Source: an uncultured Bacteroidia bacterium
GTDB lineage: Bacteria; Bacteroidota; Bacteroidia; Bacteroidales; UBA932
Length of the DNA stretch: 39,073 nt
Reading direction: 5' to 3'
Assembly: GCA_902789435.1 (NCBI GenBank)
Contig: CADAOA010000021.1
Location: 1-39,073, forward strand
Shown: one piece after another, positions 30,947 to 38,952 of the stretch
Position numbering within the stretch: the first letter of the stretch is position 1
How the letters are laid out: each line of letters opens with the position of its first letter
The notes under the pieces: generated by a model
Seen by the model: the letters and a program-made list of their open reading frames with translations, nothing else
Told to the model about the DNA's origin: nothing
Database searches by the model: none
Made by a program: the position numbers and the translations under genes

Positions 30947-31390
30947 CTAAATGTTGTCGCTGGCGTACCAGGCGGCGCAACTCTTTTCCGTTTCCCAAAG
31001 CTTGACGCTGAAAAGTTTCACGCCCTTAGGGAGCAATCCGGAAATCACATCTGAGAAATATGTTGCCAGCATCTCGCTTGTAGGCTGGAAATCAACGACA
31101 ATCACATTGCCGTATATCTTCTGGATTTCTTCTGCCAGGGGAGCGTCCTGTCTCATTACCAGTGCGTGGTCAAATTTGTCTATTATGTTTTCCCCCACAA
31201 TCTTTTTAAGGTCGGTGAAATCTATGACCATACCCTTTTTCGGGGAATCCTCATCAGCGACAGGTTCTCCGGTTACGGTAACTGCCATACGGTAGGAATG
31301 CCCGTGGATGTGGCAGCATTTCCCGTCATAGCCCCCGAGAGCGTGCGCTCCCTCGAAACTGAATTCCCGTGTAATGCGTATTATGCTCAT
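30947..31390 (-). CDS. queD: 6-carboxytetrahydropterin synthase QueD
   Basis: A 147-residue enzyme of the PTPS/QueD family. The zinc ligands lie in HALGGYDGKCCHIHGHSY, the catalytic Cys just precedes HxHGH (Cys-Cys-His), and VIDFTDLK and the terminal WETEKSCAAW glutamate complete the site. It converts 7,8-dihydroneopterin triphosphate to 6-carboxytetrahydropterin, the second step of queuosine (7-deazaguanine) synthesis. No other queuosine gene is in the window. Its start abuts the stop of the ABC ATPase gene and it precedes polA by 4 bp. Confidence 0.92.
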   Translation of the reverse strand: MSIIRITREFSFEGAHALGGYDGKCCHIHGHSYRMAVTVTGEPVADEDSPKKGMVIDFTDLKKIVGENIIDKFDHALVMRQDAPLAEEIQKIYGNVIVVDFQPTSEMLATYFSDVISGLLPKGVKLFSVKLWETEKSCAAWYASDNI

Positions 31391-32152
31391 CTATAAAATA
31401 TTAAACATCATTTTTTGTTTATCGAAACTTACGCCTTCAACATCGAACATCTTCTCAATCCTTCCGTTTTCTATCATCTGGTGCGGGGTCCCGGTGTAAA
31501 AACCGTCAGAGGCCATGACCCACAGCCTGTCGCAAACCTGAAGGGCCAGTTGGAGGTCGTGGGTGGAAAATATTATGAGTTTCCGTCCGTTTTCCTTGTG
31601 GGCTATCTTCTTCAGTAACCTGGTAACCAAAAATTTATTGGCGATATCCAGAAATGCTGTAGGTTCGTCCAGAAGAATGATCCTGCTATCCTGGACCAGG
31701 GCGCCGGCTATGGTTGCCCTCTGGTATTCCCCGTCGCTGAGACTGGTGCAGTCCCTTTGTGAAAAACCTTCCAATCCCACCAACTTCAGAGCTTCTTCTA
31801 TTCTTTTTTCCTCCTCGGGATTCGAGGCTCCGATCCAGTTCGTGCGCCAATAGCTGCTGATTGCCACCATATCCTTGACGCTCAGATATCTTGTCCTTTC
31901 TGTAAGAGGGCTCACGAATGATACCAATGCGCTGGTTTCCTTCCTGGAATAATCTTTCAGGGGTTTTCCGTCATACAATATGGAAGTTTCGGCTTCCAGT
32001 CCTGCTATCGTGCGGAGCAGAGTGGACTTGCCTCTTCCGTTACTGCCCAAGAGTGCAATAAGGCAACCATCATCTTCACAAGCATTTATGCCGGAGAAGA
32101 TAATCTTTTCCCCATATCCCAGAGAAAGGTTCCTTATTGAAAGAAGAGGCAT
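31391..32152 (-). CDS. Iron/siderophore-type ABC transporter ATP-binding protein (orphan)
   Basis: About 253 residues. Walker A is GSNGRGKST, the signature is LSDGEYQRATIAGAL (a FepC/FecE-like variant of LSGGQ), Walker B is IILLDEPTAFLD, and the switch His is in FSTHD. Sequence style matches the ATPases that power FecCD-type import of ferric siderophores, haem or cobalamin. Permease and binding-protein genes are absent from the window, so it must work with partners encoded elsewhere. The frame opens at ATG 32179 inside the thioredoxin gene. ATG 32152 begins directly at the MPLLSIRNLSLGYG strand and leaves a 10 bp gap, so it is preferred. Confidence 0.85.
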   Translation of the reverse strand: MPLLSIRNLSLGYGEKIIFSGINACEDDGCLIALLGSNGRGKSTLLRTIAGLEAETSILYDGKPLKDYSRKETSALVSFVSPLTERTRYLSVKDMVAISSYWRTNWIGASNPEEEKRIEEALKLVGLEGFSQRDCTSLSDGEYQRATIAGALVQDSRIILLDEPTAFLDIANKFLVTRLLKKIAHKENGRKLIIFSTHDLQLALQVCDRLWVMASDGFYTGTPHQMIENGRIEKMFDVEGVSFDKQKMMFNIL

Positions 32153-32162
32153 CTGGGTCTTT

Positions 32163-32675
32163 TTATCTGTTCTGCTCAACTGAGGCTTTTACAAACTGGT
32201 AGAGCTTGTCTCCCCTTAGTCCGATAGCTGCGATCTTGCCTTGAGGGTCGAATACCACGATATAAGGGATACCGCCAAAACCGTAAGCGTCAGACGGAAT
32301 GTCCTGAGCGTTTACGATCTGAGACCAGACGATTCCGTTTTCACGGGCAGAAGCCTTTGTATCAGCGAGTTTGTCCCAAACGGCAATACTCAGCACAGTT
32401 ACCTTGTCTTTAGGCAGCTCGTTGAATATCTTCTTCAGGGTAGGAATTTCCTTGATGCACCATCCGCACCAGGAAGCCCAGAAATCTGCAACAACCCATT
32501 TCCCTCTTCCCACATAATTGCTAAGGGATACTTTGGTGTTCGGGTTTGAAGGATCCTGCTGGACGGTAAAGTTGATGAACTGGTCTCCAACCTTAGGCTT
32601 GTTTACGGTTTGCCCGAAAGATATGACGGATGAAAACATCACCAGGCAAAGAACTGCCAGAAAAGTCTTTTTCAT
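32163..32675 (-). CDS. TlpA/ResA-like periplasmic thioredoxin
   Basis: About 170 residues. A signal peptide ending at SFG-Q (about residue 22) is followed by an AhpC/TSA-thioredoxin fold with ADFWASWCGWCIKEIPTLKK (active site WCGWC) and a cis-Pro loop GGIPYIVVFD. This is the layout of exported TlpA-type disulfide reductases that help cytochrome c maturation or keep envelope thiols reduced. It lies 20 bp after trpS. ATG 32681 (two residues longer) is an equally possible start. Confidence 0.88.
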   Translation of the reverse strand: MKKTFLAVLCLVMFSSVISFGQTVNKPKVGDQFINFTVQQDPSNPNTKVSLSNYVGRGKWVVADFWASWCGWCIKEIPTLKKIFNELPKDKVTVLSIAVWDKLADTKASARENGIVWSQIVNAQDIPSDAYGFGGIPYIVVFDPQGKIAAIGLRGDKLYQFVKASVEQNR

Positions 32676-32695
32676 AATCAAAAGTGCTATGTGGT

Positions 32696-33817
32696 TTATT
32701 GCTGTTGTCTGTATTTTTCCGCTTGCTCAGCGATGAGTTGCTTGTCTTCAAAGTAGTTAATCTTCATAGACTTGCGTACGTCATCCATTGTCTTTGCGGC
32801 AACTTCACGGGCTTTTTCGCTGCCCTTGCGGAGCATGTTGTAAACCTCCGGGATATCTTTCTCGAATTCCTTGCGCCTTTCGCGGATAGGGGCGAGTTCC
32901 TGCTCAAGGATCTTTCCCAGGAACTTCTTGATCTTGACATCTCCAAGACCGCCTCTCTGGTAGTGTGCCTTAAGTTCGTCGAGGTTAGGATATTCAGGCA
33001 GGAACATTTTGAAATGCTCCTGACGGCAGAATGCATCCAGGTATGTGAACACGGTGTTGCCTTCCAGGTGGCCAGGATCGTTGATGCTGATATGCTGAGG
33101 ATCGGTGTACATGCTCATAACCTTCTTTGCCAGAGTGTCTGCTGGCTCTGAAAGATAAATGCAGTTACCCAGGCTCTTGCTCATTTTCGCCTTTCCGTCT
33201 ATTCCCGGCAGCCTGTGGCAGGCATTGTTTGCCGGTAGCAGTATTTCAGGTTCTACGAGCGTTTCTCCATATATGCTGTTGAATTTGCGTACAATCTCCA
33301 CGGTCTGCTCTATCATAGGCTTCTGGTCTTCTCCAGCCGGCACAGTCGTGGCTTTAAATGCCGTGATGTCAGCTGCCTGGGAGATAGGGTAGGTGAAAAA
33401 TCCCACCGGAAGTCCGCTTCCGAACACGGCCTGCTGGTCCTCGTTGGAAAAACCCCTCATTGCAATCTCGGTCTTGACGGTAGGGTTTCTCTGGAGTCTT
33501 GCTACGGTAACCAGATTCATGTAGTAGAATGCCAGTTCCGTCAGCTCCGGGATCATGCTTTGGATGAAAATGGTGATCTTGCTTGGATCCAGTCCCACGC
33601 TCAGATAGTCCAGTGCTACCTCAATGATGTTCTGGCGCACTTTTTCAGGATTATCAAAGTTGTCTGTAAGTGCCTGTGCATCTGCTATGAACACGAACAT
33701 ATCCTGATAATCCATAGCATTCTGGAGTTCAACTCTTCCCTTGAGTGATCCAACATAGTGTCCGATGTGGAGACGTCCGGTTGGCCTGTCTCCGGTAAGT
33801 ATAATCTTGTTTTTCAT
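32696..33817 (-). CDS. trpS: Tryptophan--tRNA ligase
   Basis: A 373-residue class I synthetase. [17 protein letters not shown] holds the HIGH motif at residues 17-20, the Trp pocket follows, and [11 protein letters not shown] is the KMSKS loop. It is somewhat longer than the 330-residue E. coli type, as in other Bacteroidota. The frame is open to 34033, but the extension runs through the next gene on the same strand and beyond the -7 box at 33841-33848, so ATG 33817 is the start. It is first gene of a tightly packed leftward unit, trpS-trx-ABC-queD-polA-sigma-rsmG. Confidence 0.96.
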   Translation of the reverse strand: MKNKIILTGDRPTGRLHIGHYVGSLKGRVELQNAMDYQDMFVFIADAQALTDNFDNPEKVRQNIIEVALDYLSVGLDPSKITIFIQSMIPELTELAFYYMNLVTVARLQRNPTVKTEIAMRGFSNEDQQAVFGSGLPVGFFTYPISQAADITAFKATTVPAGEDQKPMIEQTVEIVRKFNSIYGETLVEPEILLPANNACHRLPGIDGKAKMSKSLGNCIYLSEPADTLAKKVMSMYTDPQHISINDPGHLEGNTVFTYLDAFCRQEHFKMFLPEYPNLDELKAHYQRGGLGDVKIKKFLGKILEQELAPIRERRKEFEKDIPEVYNMLRKGSEKAREVAAKTMDDVRKSMKINYFEDKQLIAEQAEKYRQQQ

Positions 33818-33840
33818 ATTCACATTATATGCCCAAAACT

Positions 33841-33848
33841 CAAATATA
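33841..33848 (-). promoter_or_regulatory. -7 promoter box for the trpS unit
   Basis: The minus strand reads TATATTTG, a full TAnnTTTG match, about 24 bp before ATG 33817. No TTTG is found at -33. It overlaps nothing but the short gap after the small membrane-protein gene. Confidence 0.5.
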
Positions 33849-33857
33849 TGAAAAAAA

Positions 33858-34142
33858 TCAGCGGGAACGGTCAATCCAGCACCAGAGCCTCCACATAAGC
33901 CAGCCCCAGGCGAGGAAAAGAGCAATGTAAATCCACATCGGGATGCTGGTGGCAATGCCCTTGTCCTTAAGTACCTTGTCAAAATCAGGAATGTCCGCGT
34001 AATAATAAGCTCCCGCCCCGAAGTCGTGAGCATCGCTGAGCCCCATCCTGTTTTTCATTATCCATAGCGCACAAAGCAAGACAGTGGCCACCATAACGAT
34101 GGTCACTGTCCTGAAAATTATTTTCTTGTGCGTTTTTTTCAT
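33858..34142 (-). CDS. Small two-helix membrane protein coupled to the YeiH-type transporter
   Basis: A 94-residue protein with a basic N-terminus, transmembrane helices at about 9-30 and 66-88, a polar acidic loop containing [21 protein letters not shown], and a Trp-rich second helix. I do not recognise a family. Its ATG shares one base with the stop codon of the transporter gene (TAATG, 34140-34144), so translation is coupled. It could be an accessory subunit of the transporter; the basis is only genomic context. Confidence 0.65.
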   Translation of the reverse strand: MKKTHKKIIFRTVTIVMVATVLLCALWIMKNRMGLSDAHDFGAGAYYYADIPDFDKVLKDKGIATSIPMWIYIALFLAWGWLMWRLWCWIDRSR

Positions 34143-35617
34143 TAATACGCTTTGGTAATCAAAAATGTGTCAGAAGAAGGTGTCATGTTGAAAGTGGTCT
34201 TGGCAGGAGCCGGAGCCTCGACAACCTTAGGTTCTGCCTTCTTTCCGTTATAGTTGTCAAGTTCAGGAACTGGGAAGAACTTTCCGCTAAGAAGCAGCCA
34301 TACTGCTAAGAAAGTGAGGGCAATGTTGAATAACTGTCCGATGATATACAGCCACAGAACCTTTCCACCCTGCATCTTCTTGATAATCTGGCGGAAGTTG
34401 GTGTCAAGTCCAATGCTTGTGAAAGCCAGGACAAACGCCCAGTTCTTGTACTGGTCAAGCACCTTGTTGATAGCTCCCACGTTCTCGCTTCCATAAACCG
34501 GAAGGATGATGAACGATGCCACAAGCGAAGCTGCAAAGAAACCGATTATGAACTTAGGGAAGCGGTACCAGATTTCGTTTGCGCCAACTCTCTGGCCCAT
34601 CTGGCGGTCAACCCTGGTTGCAAAGAACAGAGCCACGAAGAATGCGATGAAACCGATCAGTATGTTCTGGATGCTCTTTACAAGAACGGCTGCCTGCTCG
34701 GCCTCTTCTCCCAGCGCGCTTCCGGCCAGGACTACTGCTCCGGTCGAGTCAACTGTTCCGCCGATCAGGGAACCTCCCATGATTTGGCTCATTCCAGTCC
34801 AGCGGATAATCATCGGCTCAAAGACCATCATCAGTATGGTGAAGATGATGGAAATGGAGATTGCCAGAGAAAGATCCTCCTTCTTTGCCTTGGCTGCGGC
34901 TCCTGTAGCGATGGCTGCTGAAGTTCCGCAGACGCTTGTCGCTGAGGCAAGGGTGATTACAAGTGGCTTGTTGTCCATCTTGAAGATCTTGGTTCCCAGC
35001 CACCACATGAAGATTATCACGATTGGGGTCACGATCCAGGCGATTCCCAGGCCGTAGAGGCCGAACTTGGCTATGTTGGAGAACAGAACGGAGAATCCCA
35101 TTATCACCAGACCGGTCTTGATGTAGAACTCGGTTCGGATAGCAGGCTTGAGCCAGTTTGGAATGCCTACCGTATTTGATATCAGAAGTCCTATGATAAG
35201 TGCCCAGAAAGCCCATTCAAGATAGCGGTTGAAAGTGAACTCGGCACTCACGATTCTGACTATTATTGCCAATATGAACAGTCCGATAAACGCCGGAATG
35301 AACTTGGAAATCTTCTCGCCCTGCAGCTTGATGCCAATGCCGAACAAGATGGCCAGGATCAGGAATGTCCTCAAGAGCTTGCCCCAGAACGCTCCGGCAA
35401 ACTGCCCCAGAAGAGAAGTCTTCTCCGGAACATCTTCCCACAGATGCCATTTTGAAAAGTTCAGTGCCGTAAAATCAAATGCTTTGGAAATGACTGCAAT
35501 AGCTGCAATAACAATGAGCACAGCGCCAATCCACACAGCCAGCCAGTCTTCTTTTTTCCACAAATCGGAAACGGTTGTCCTGTTACGGATAACCTCAGGT
35601 TTTGTTTTAGGTTCCAT
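34142..35617 (-). CDS. YeiH/UPF0324 family putative sulfate exporter-type transporter
   Basis: A 491-residue inner-membrane protein with about 11-12 hydrophobic helices. The UPF0324 hallmarks are present: ASATSVCGTSAAIATG (two half-membrane-like Gly/Ser/Ala stretches), GGTVDSTGAVVLAGS and FTSIGLDTNFR. It has an N-terminal extension with one extra helix (about 22-43) and a C-terminal Ala/Pro/Lys-rich soluble tail, so it is longer than the ~350-residue YeiH. Substrates are uncertain; family names refer to sulfate or sulfonate export. The frame is open to 35707, but ATG 35617 follows the -7 box at 35653-35660 and is preferred. Confidence 0.85.
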   Translation of the reverse strand: MEPKTKPEVIRNRTTVSDLWKKEDWLAVWIGAVLIVIAAIAVISKAFDFTALNFSKWHLWEDVPEKTSLLGQFAGAFWGKLLRTFLILAILFGIGIKLQGEKISKFIPAFIGLFILAIIVRIVSAEFTFNRYLEWAFWALIIGLLISNTVGIPNWLKPAIRTEFYIKTGLVIMGFSVLFSNIAKFGLYGLGIAWIVTPIVIIFMWWLGTKIFKMDNKPLVITLASATSVCGTSAAIATGAAAKAKKEDLSLAISISIIFTILMMVFEPMIIRWTGMSQIMGGSLIGGTVDSTGAVVLAGSALGEEAEQAAVLVKSIQNILIGFIAFFVALFFATRVDRQMGQRVGANEIWYRFPKFIIGFFAASLVASFIILPVYGSENVGAINKVLDQYKNWAFVLAFTSIGLDTNFRQIIKKMQGGKVLWLYIIGQLFNIALTFLAVWLLLSGKFFPVPELDNYNGKKAEPKVVEAPAPAKTTFNMTPSSDTFLITKAY

Positions 35618-35652
35618 AAAAAAAGTAAAAGGTTTTACTATAAATAATGGGA

Positions 35653-35660
35653 CAAATATA
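35653..35660 (-). promoter_or_regulatory. -7 promoter box for the YeiH-type transporter
   Basis: The minus strand reads TATATTTG. Predicted transcription start is about 35648, giving a 30-nt leader. No TTTG at -33 is seen. Confidence 0.5.
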
Positions 35661-35691
35661 GAAAAAACTATCTCACATTGTTCTCCGTGCC

Positions 35692-36165
35692 CTAAAACAA
35701 GGTGCAAGTGGTGGCTTTTACCATCCGGATCAAATCGGCCGGGGCTATGCAGATCTGAAGGCCCCGGAGGCCTGCACTCACATACATCTTCTCCAATTCA
35801 AGACAAGACTCGTGTATATATGTCGGAAACTGCTTTTTCATCCCGATGGGTGAGCATCCGCCCCTTATATAGCCAGTTGTAGGCAGCAGCTCTTTCATGT
35901 GAATCAGATTGCAGCTCTTGTTCCCCGATGCCTTCGCCGCCATTTTCAGGTCCACTTCCTTGTCCCCGGGAATCACGCACACGAAGTGTCCCGTCCTGTC
36001 TCCCTTGAGCACAAGTGTCTTGAACACCATAGATATGTCTTCTCCAAGCTGCCCGGCCACGTGGATGGCGTCCAGATGCTCCTCGTCCACCTGGTAAGGA
36101 ACCAGCGTGTAGGCTATTTTCTCCCTGTCCAGCAGCCTTGCCGCGTTTGTCTTCTGAATTTTCAT
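35692..36165 (-). CDS. ybaK: YbaK-type Cys-tRNA(Pro) deacylase
   Basis: A 157-residue protein with the YbaK/ProX editing fold: KTNAARLLDREKIAYTLVPY at the N-terminus, VFKTLVLKGD with the conserved Lys, and GYIRGGCSPIGMKKQFPTYIHES, the characteristic GG.SP.G loop. It hydrolyses Cys-tRNA mischarged by prolyl-tRNA synthetase in trans. The frame is open to ATG 36201, which would overlap the upstream ATPase gene by 17 bp; ATG 36165 (MKIQKTNAARL) is preferred. It is 19 bp downstream of the DUF4143 gene but functionally unrelated. Confidence 0.9.
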   Translation of the reverse strand: MKIQKTNAARLLDREKIAYTLVPYQVDEEHLDAIHVAGQLGEDISMVFKTLVLKGDRTGHFVCVIPGDKEVDLKMAAKASGNKSCNLIHMKELLPTTGYIRGGCSPIGMKKQFPTYIHESCLELEKMYVSAGLRGLQICIAPADLIRMVKATTCTLF

Positions 36166-36184
36166 ACTGCAAGCCTTAAGACCA

Positions 36185-37324
36185 TCAGAAAATATCTCCA
36201 CTCCATAACATACGAAGGAAATCTTCTGCGTAAATTAACTCCACTTCGCCAGAAGGTCTTGTTATAGGGTCTAGAGATACTAGTATCAATCTACAGTCGG
36301 GATGCTCTTCTTTAAAAGCTTTAAGTCCGTTCTTGTGCTTAGTCCTTACTTGTTCACTAGATTTGATTTCTATAGCTACTTTTGCGTCACCAATTATGAC
36401 ATCCACTTCCTGATTGTTGTAAGTATGCCAATAAGAAATCTTTTCGCGACGGCGGAAGTAACCTCTGTACGCTATGATTTCCTGCATAATAAGGTGCTCG
36501 AATGCGTGTCCATAGTCATCTGAGCCACGTTTGAGGTTGTGCCTTCCCATCAAGTAGTTGGCTAATCCTACGTCAAAGAAGTAAAACTTAGGAGACTGAA
36601 CTACTTTCCGTTTAATTACCTTTGTATATGCGGGAACTTCATAACCCATAAGCGTGTCTATCAGAATCTGATAATATGCCTTTACGGTTTTTGCGGCCAC
36701 ACCGCAGTCGCTGGCTATGTTTGAATAGTTGATAATTTCTCCATTGGAAATTGCGGCTGCTTCCATAAATTGTTCAAAAGCCTCCATATCTTGAACAGCC
36801 GCTTCATCCCTGATCTCTTCTCTAAGATAAACATCTACATATCCCTCCAGTCTATCTGTAGCATCATCTGCAAGGTAGTGGCGTGGAATCATACCGTTTT
36901 GAACAGCCCTGTCTATCTGAAAGTCTGGAATTTCCTTCCATACCAAAGGAAACAATGTTCTAGGTATAGCCCTGCCTCCAAGCGTATTTGCCCCTGAGCG
37001 TTTGAGCTTTCTGGCACTAGATCCGCTCAAAATGAAATGCAACCCTTTATTTGCCATCAACCAATGAACAGAGTCAAGCAATTCAGAAACTTTCTGGATC
37101 TCATCTACGATAACCAGTGTTCCTGCAGGCTTTGCAAGAAGAGCCTGCCGCAAAGAATCAGGATTGCGCTTGAAAGCTTTTCTTATGCTACTGATCAGCA
37201 AGTCATAATAAATGGCATCTGGAAATCTCTCTTTCAGAAGCGTTGATTTTCCCACCTGACGTGCTCCAAAAAGGAACATTCCTTCATCCAGTTGGTTTTC
37301 GAGGTCCAAGATTCGCTTATACAT
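36185..37324 (-). CDS. DUF4143-type ATPase (AAA_14 + DUF4143)
   Basis: A 379-residue protein. Walker A is FGARQVGKST (about 19-28), Walker B is LVIVDEIQK (about 70-78), sensor FILSGSSARKL follows, then the DUF4143 half. Near the C-terminus SYWHTYNNQEVDVIIGDAKVAIEIKSS (about 297-325) has the E-x-D...E-x-K spacing of a PD-(D/E)xK nuclease-like site. These proteins are patchily distributed, often in multiple copies, and behave like mobile cargo; their role is not settled. It has its own full promoter (37384-37415). Base composition here is clearly A+T-richer than the housekeeping genes to its left. Confidence 0.88.
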   Translation of the reverse strand: MYKRILDLENQLDEGMFLFGARQVGKSTLLKERFPDAIYYDLLISSIRKAFKRNPDSLRQALLAKPAGTLVIVDEIQKVSELLDSVHWLMANKGLHFILSGSSARKLKRSGANTLGGRAIPRTLFPLVWKEIPDFQIDRAVQNGMIPRHYLADDATDRLEGYVDVYLREEIRDEAAVQDMEAFEQFMEAAAISNGEIINYSNIASDCGVAAKTVKAYYQILIDTLMGYEVPAYTKVIKRKVVQSPKFYFFDVGLANYLMGRHNLKRGSDDYGHAFEHLIMQEIIAYRGYFRRREKISYWHTYNNQEVDVIIGDAKVAIEIKSSEQVRTKHKNGLKAFKEEHPDCRLILVSLDPITRPSGEVELIYAEDFLRMLWSGDIF

Positions 37325-37383
37325 TTTCTATTAATTTAGGGAATAGGCGTCCGTTTTTCCTATGAAATTCGGGAACGCTGGTA

Positions 37384-37415
37384 CAAAATTAATAGATTTT
37401 TTGCAAATAGCCAAA
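37384..37415 (-). promoter_or_regulatory. Promoter of the DUF4143 ATPase gene
   Basis: On the minus strand a -33 TTTG (37412-37415) and a -7 TAATTTTG (37384-37391) are separated by 20 bp. The leader is about 55 nt. Confidence 0.65.
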
Positions 37416-37434
37416 TCTTTTCAATAAATATTAC

Positions 37435-37575
37435 TCAGCGATAGATACGCTCCAATTCAGCCTTTGCGAAAGCTTTGAACCTATCCATCCAGTATTCTGC
37501 CTTCTCCTTGGTAAACTCCGCCAGGTCAGCTCTGCGGAAGCTTAAGTTCTTGACTATCTTTTCAAAGAACTGTTT
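37435..37575 (-). pseudogene. 3' remnant of an unidentified gene
   Basis: A 46-codon open stretch ends at a TGA (37435-37437) and is closed upstream by an in-frame TAA with no start codon. It encodes an amphipathic, Lys/Glu/Arg-rich helical sequence (FRRADLAEFTKEKAEYWMDRF...), which reads like the genuine C-terminus of a protein rather than random frame. The rest of the gene is missing, so this looks like debris of a deletion or insertion event at this accessory spot. I do not recognise the family. Confidence 0.4.
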
Positions 37576-37658
37576 TTATTAACTTCCAGAGCTGCTAAGG
37601 CTTGGGAAAAAGAAAACGAACTTTTGTTGTTATCAAATAATAAAGATAAATTCGCAAT

Positions 37659-37874
37659 ATGAATGGCAATGATTGCATTCATGCTAATGCAGCAAAAGTT
37701 GCAGGTTTTAGCCGTTGTGAGCTCAACAACGTAAATAATCGAGCGGGCTCAAGTATTAAGTTGGCCTTTCAAGAGTTATACGACGAAACCAACTTTCCTT
37801 GCTCCCCAGTTTGTATCTTTGAGATACACAAAGAAATAGATAAGTGCTTATTTTACAAAAGAAAGAGTAAGTGA
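37659..37874 (+). CDS. Doubtful small ORF upstream of the WYL regulator
   Basis: A 71-codon ORF with four Cys and mixed hydrophilic sequence. No signal peptide, helix-turn-helix or known motif is seen, and there is no good promoter before it. A TATCTTTG -7-like box (37814-37821) inside it could instead serve the WYL gene. It fills most of the roughly 600-bp stretch 37325-37923, which otherwise holds only the ATPase promoter, the gene remnant and the palindrome. It may be a fragment of a lost gene or not coding at all. Confidence 0.22.
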   Translation: MNGNDCIHANAAKVAGFSRCELNNVNNRAGSSIKLAFQELYDETNFPCSPVCIFEIHKEIDKCLFYKRKSK

Positions 37875-37886
37875 TATTAGTTTACT

Positions 37887-37910
37887 CTATGATTTAGGCC
37901 TAAATCATAG
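37887..37910. promoter_or_regulatory. Perfect 24-bp palindrome, candidate WYL operator
   Basis: The half-site CTATGATTTAGG is followed directly by its exact reverse complement, with no spacer and no mismatch, ending 13 bp before the WYL gene's ATG. A second inverted repeat, AGAGTAA (37864-37870) with TTACTCT (37882-37888), overlaps its left edge. The position fits autoregulation by a dimeric repressor. There is no following T-run, so it is not a terminator. Confidence 0.6.
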
Positions 37911-37923
37911 AAATGATTATATT

Positions 37924-38895
37924 ATGCCTGTTAATAAGAAAGTTATAGAACGTGAGCGTATTCTAGATTCTTTGCTCAGGACTCCAAATGGTATCTCGTA
38001 TGAGCAGTTGCAGAAAAAACTCCATAAACGCCACATAGATGTTTCTATCCGTACCATAAAGGAAGATATTCATCGAATGATGAAATACGGCAGCGCTAAG
38101 TTGAAGTTTTTTCGCAAGAAAGGTGGGCATTCCGTTTTTGTGCGGTATGAGAATATAGCGGTTAGCCCGGTAACTGAAGATATTAAGAACAAGCTTCGCA
38201 AGAAATGGGATAATCCTCATTTCCTTTTAGCCGCTTCTATCGTTGAGCATCTTGGAGATTCTATTTCAGTTGAGCAGTTCAATCAGGCTGTGGATTTCAA
38301 TGTCAATACGGAACTTACCGGAATCGAGTTCTTTAACGAGTTGTTAAACAGTATTATCAACAGGAATTGCGTAACTATTGATTATAAGCCTTTCAGCAAG
38401 AATCCTGTCTCAGTGACTGTCTCTCCTTATGTCTTGAAGGAGTATAACAATCGTTGGTTTCTCATCTGCCGCACCTTAGGCAGGTCCAACTATTTTACGA
38501 ATGCCCTGGATAGAATTAGGAATGTCAGACCAACCCCTTCTGCTACTTATGAGGAGCCAGACTATGAGTATATCAGGGATTGTTTTAATTCGGTTGTGGG
38601 TCTAACTGATGCATTCAGAAGGGATAAGAAGATAGAAAAGATAAGGCTGAAAGTAACTAAGGCATTGTTCAACTACATCGAGACAAAGCCTATTCACCCA
38701 GATCAAGAGGTGAGACCTTTGAAGGATGGGAAGCATTACCACATAGACCTTAACTTGAAGGTCAACTACGAGCTAATCCACCTCCTTATCGGATTGGGCT
38801 CTGGTTTGAAGGTTATTTACCCCAAATCTCTCCAAAAATCCGTTGCTGATGAAATATCCAAGATATCAGACTTATACAATATAACAAGGAAATAA
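37924..38895 (+). CDS. WYL-domain transcriptional regulator
   Basis: A 323-residue protein. An N-terminal winged helix-turn-helix (about 8-70: RERILDSLLRTPNGISYEQLQKKL...VSIRTIKEDIHRM) leads into a WYL domain (about 135-225) with IDYKPFSKNPVSVTVSPYVLKEYNNRWFLICRT, where the W-x-L signature reads RWFLI, and a C-terminal WCX-like extension (about 240-320). WYL regulators sense nucleotide or nucleic-acid ligands and often control phage-defence or mobile-element genes. No defence effector is in the window, but the next transcript starts just downstream and runs off the edge. The 24-bp palindrome before its start suggests autoregulation. Codon use is A+T-rich compared with the left part of the window. 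Confidence 0.85.
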   Translation: MPVNKKVIERERILDSLLRTPNGISYEQLQKKLHKRHIDVSIRTIKEDIHRMMKYGSAKLKFFRKKGGHSVFVRYENIAVSPVTEDIKNKLRKKWDNPHFLLAASIVEHLGDSISVEQFNQAVDFNVNTELTGIEFFNELLNSIINRNCVTIDYKPFSKNPVSVTVSPYVLKEYNNRWFLICRTLGRSNYFTNALDRIRNVRPTPSATYEEPDYEYIRDCFNSVVGLTDAFRRDKKIEKIRLKVTKALFNYIETKPIHPDQEVRPLKDGKHYHIDLNLKVNYELIHLLIGLGSGLKVIYPKSLQKSVADEISKISDLYNITRK

Positions 38896-38918
38896 ACCTG
38901 CATTGTTGCCGAATTTTT

Positions 38919-38949
38919 TTTGGTTTCATCAGGAAATGTAATACTTTTG
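38919..38949 (+). promoter_or_regulatory. Canonical promoter at the right edge
   Basis: A -33 TTTG (38919-38922) at the end of an 8-T run and a -7 TACTTTTG (38942-38949) are 19 bp apart, a full match in sequence and spacing. Predicted transcription start is about 38953-38956. No long ORF begins after it inside the window. Confidence 0.72.
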
Positions 38950-38952
38950 TCA

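Noticed and set aside
33818..34033. 72-residue N-terminal extension of trpS
   Set aside because: It overlaps the small membrane-protein gene, is low in synthetase-like sequence, and lies upstream of the predicted -7 box. The HIGH motif sits at the normal distance from ATG 33817.
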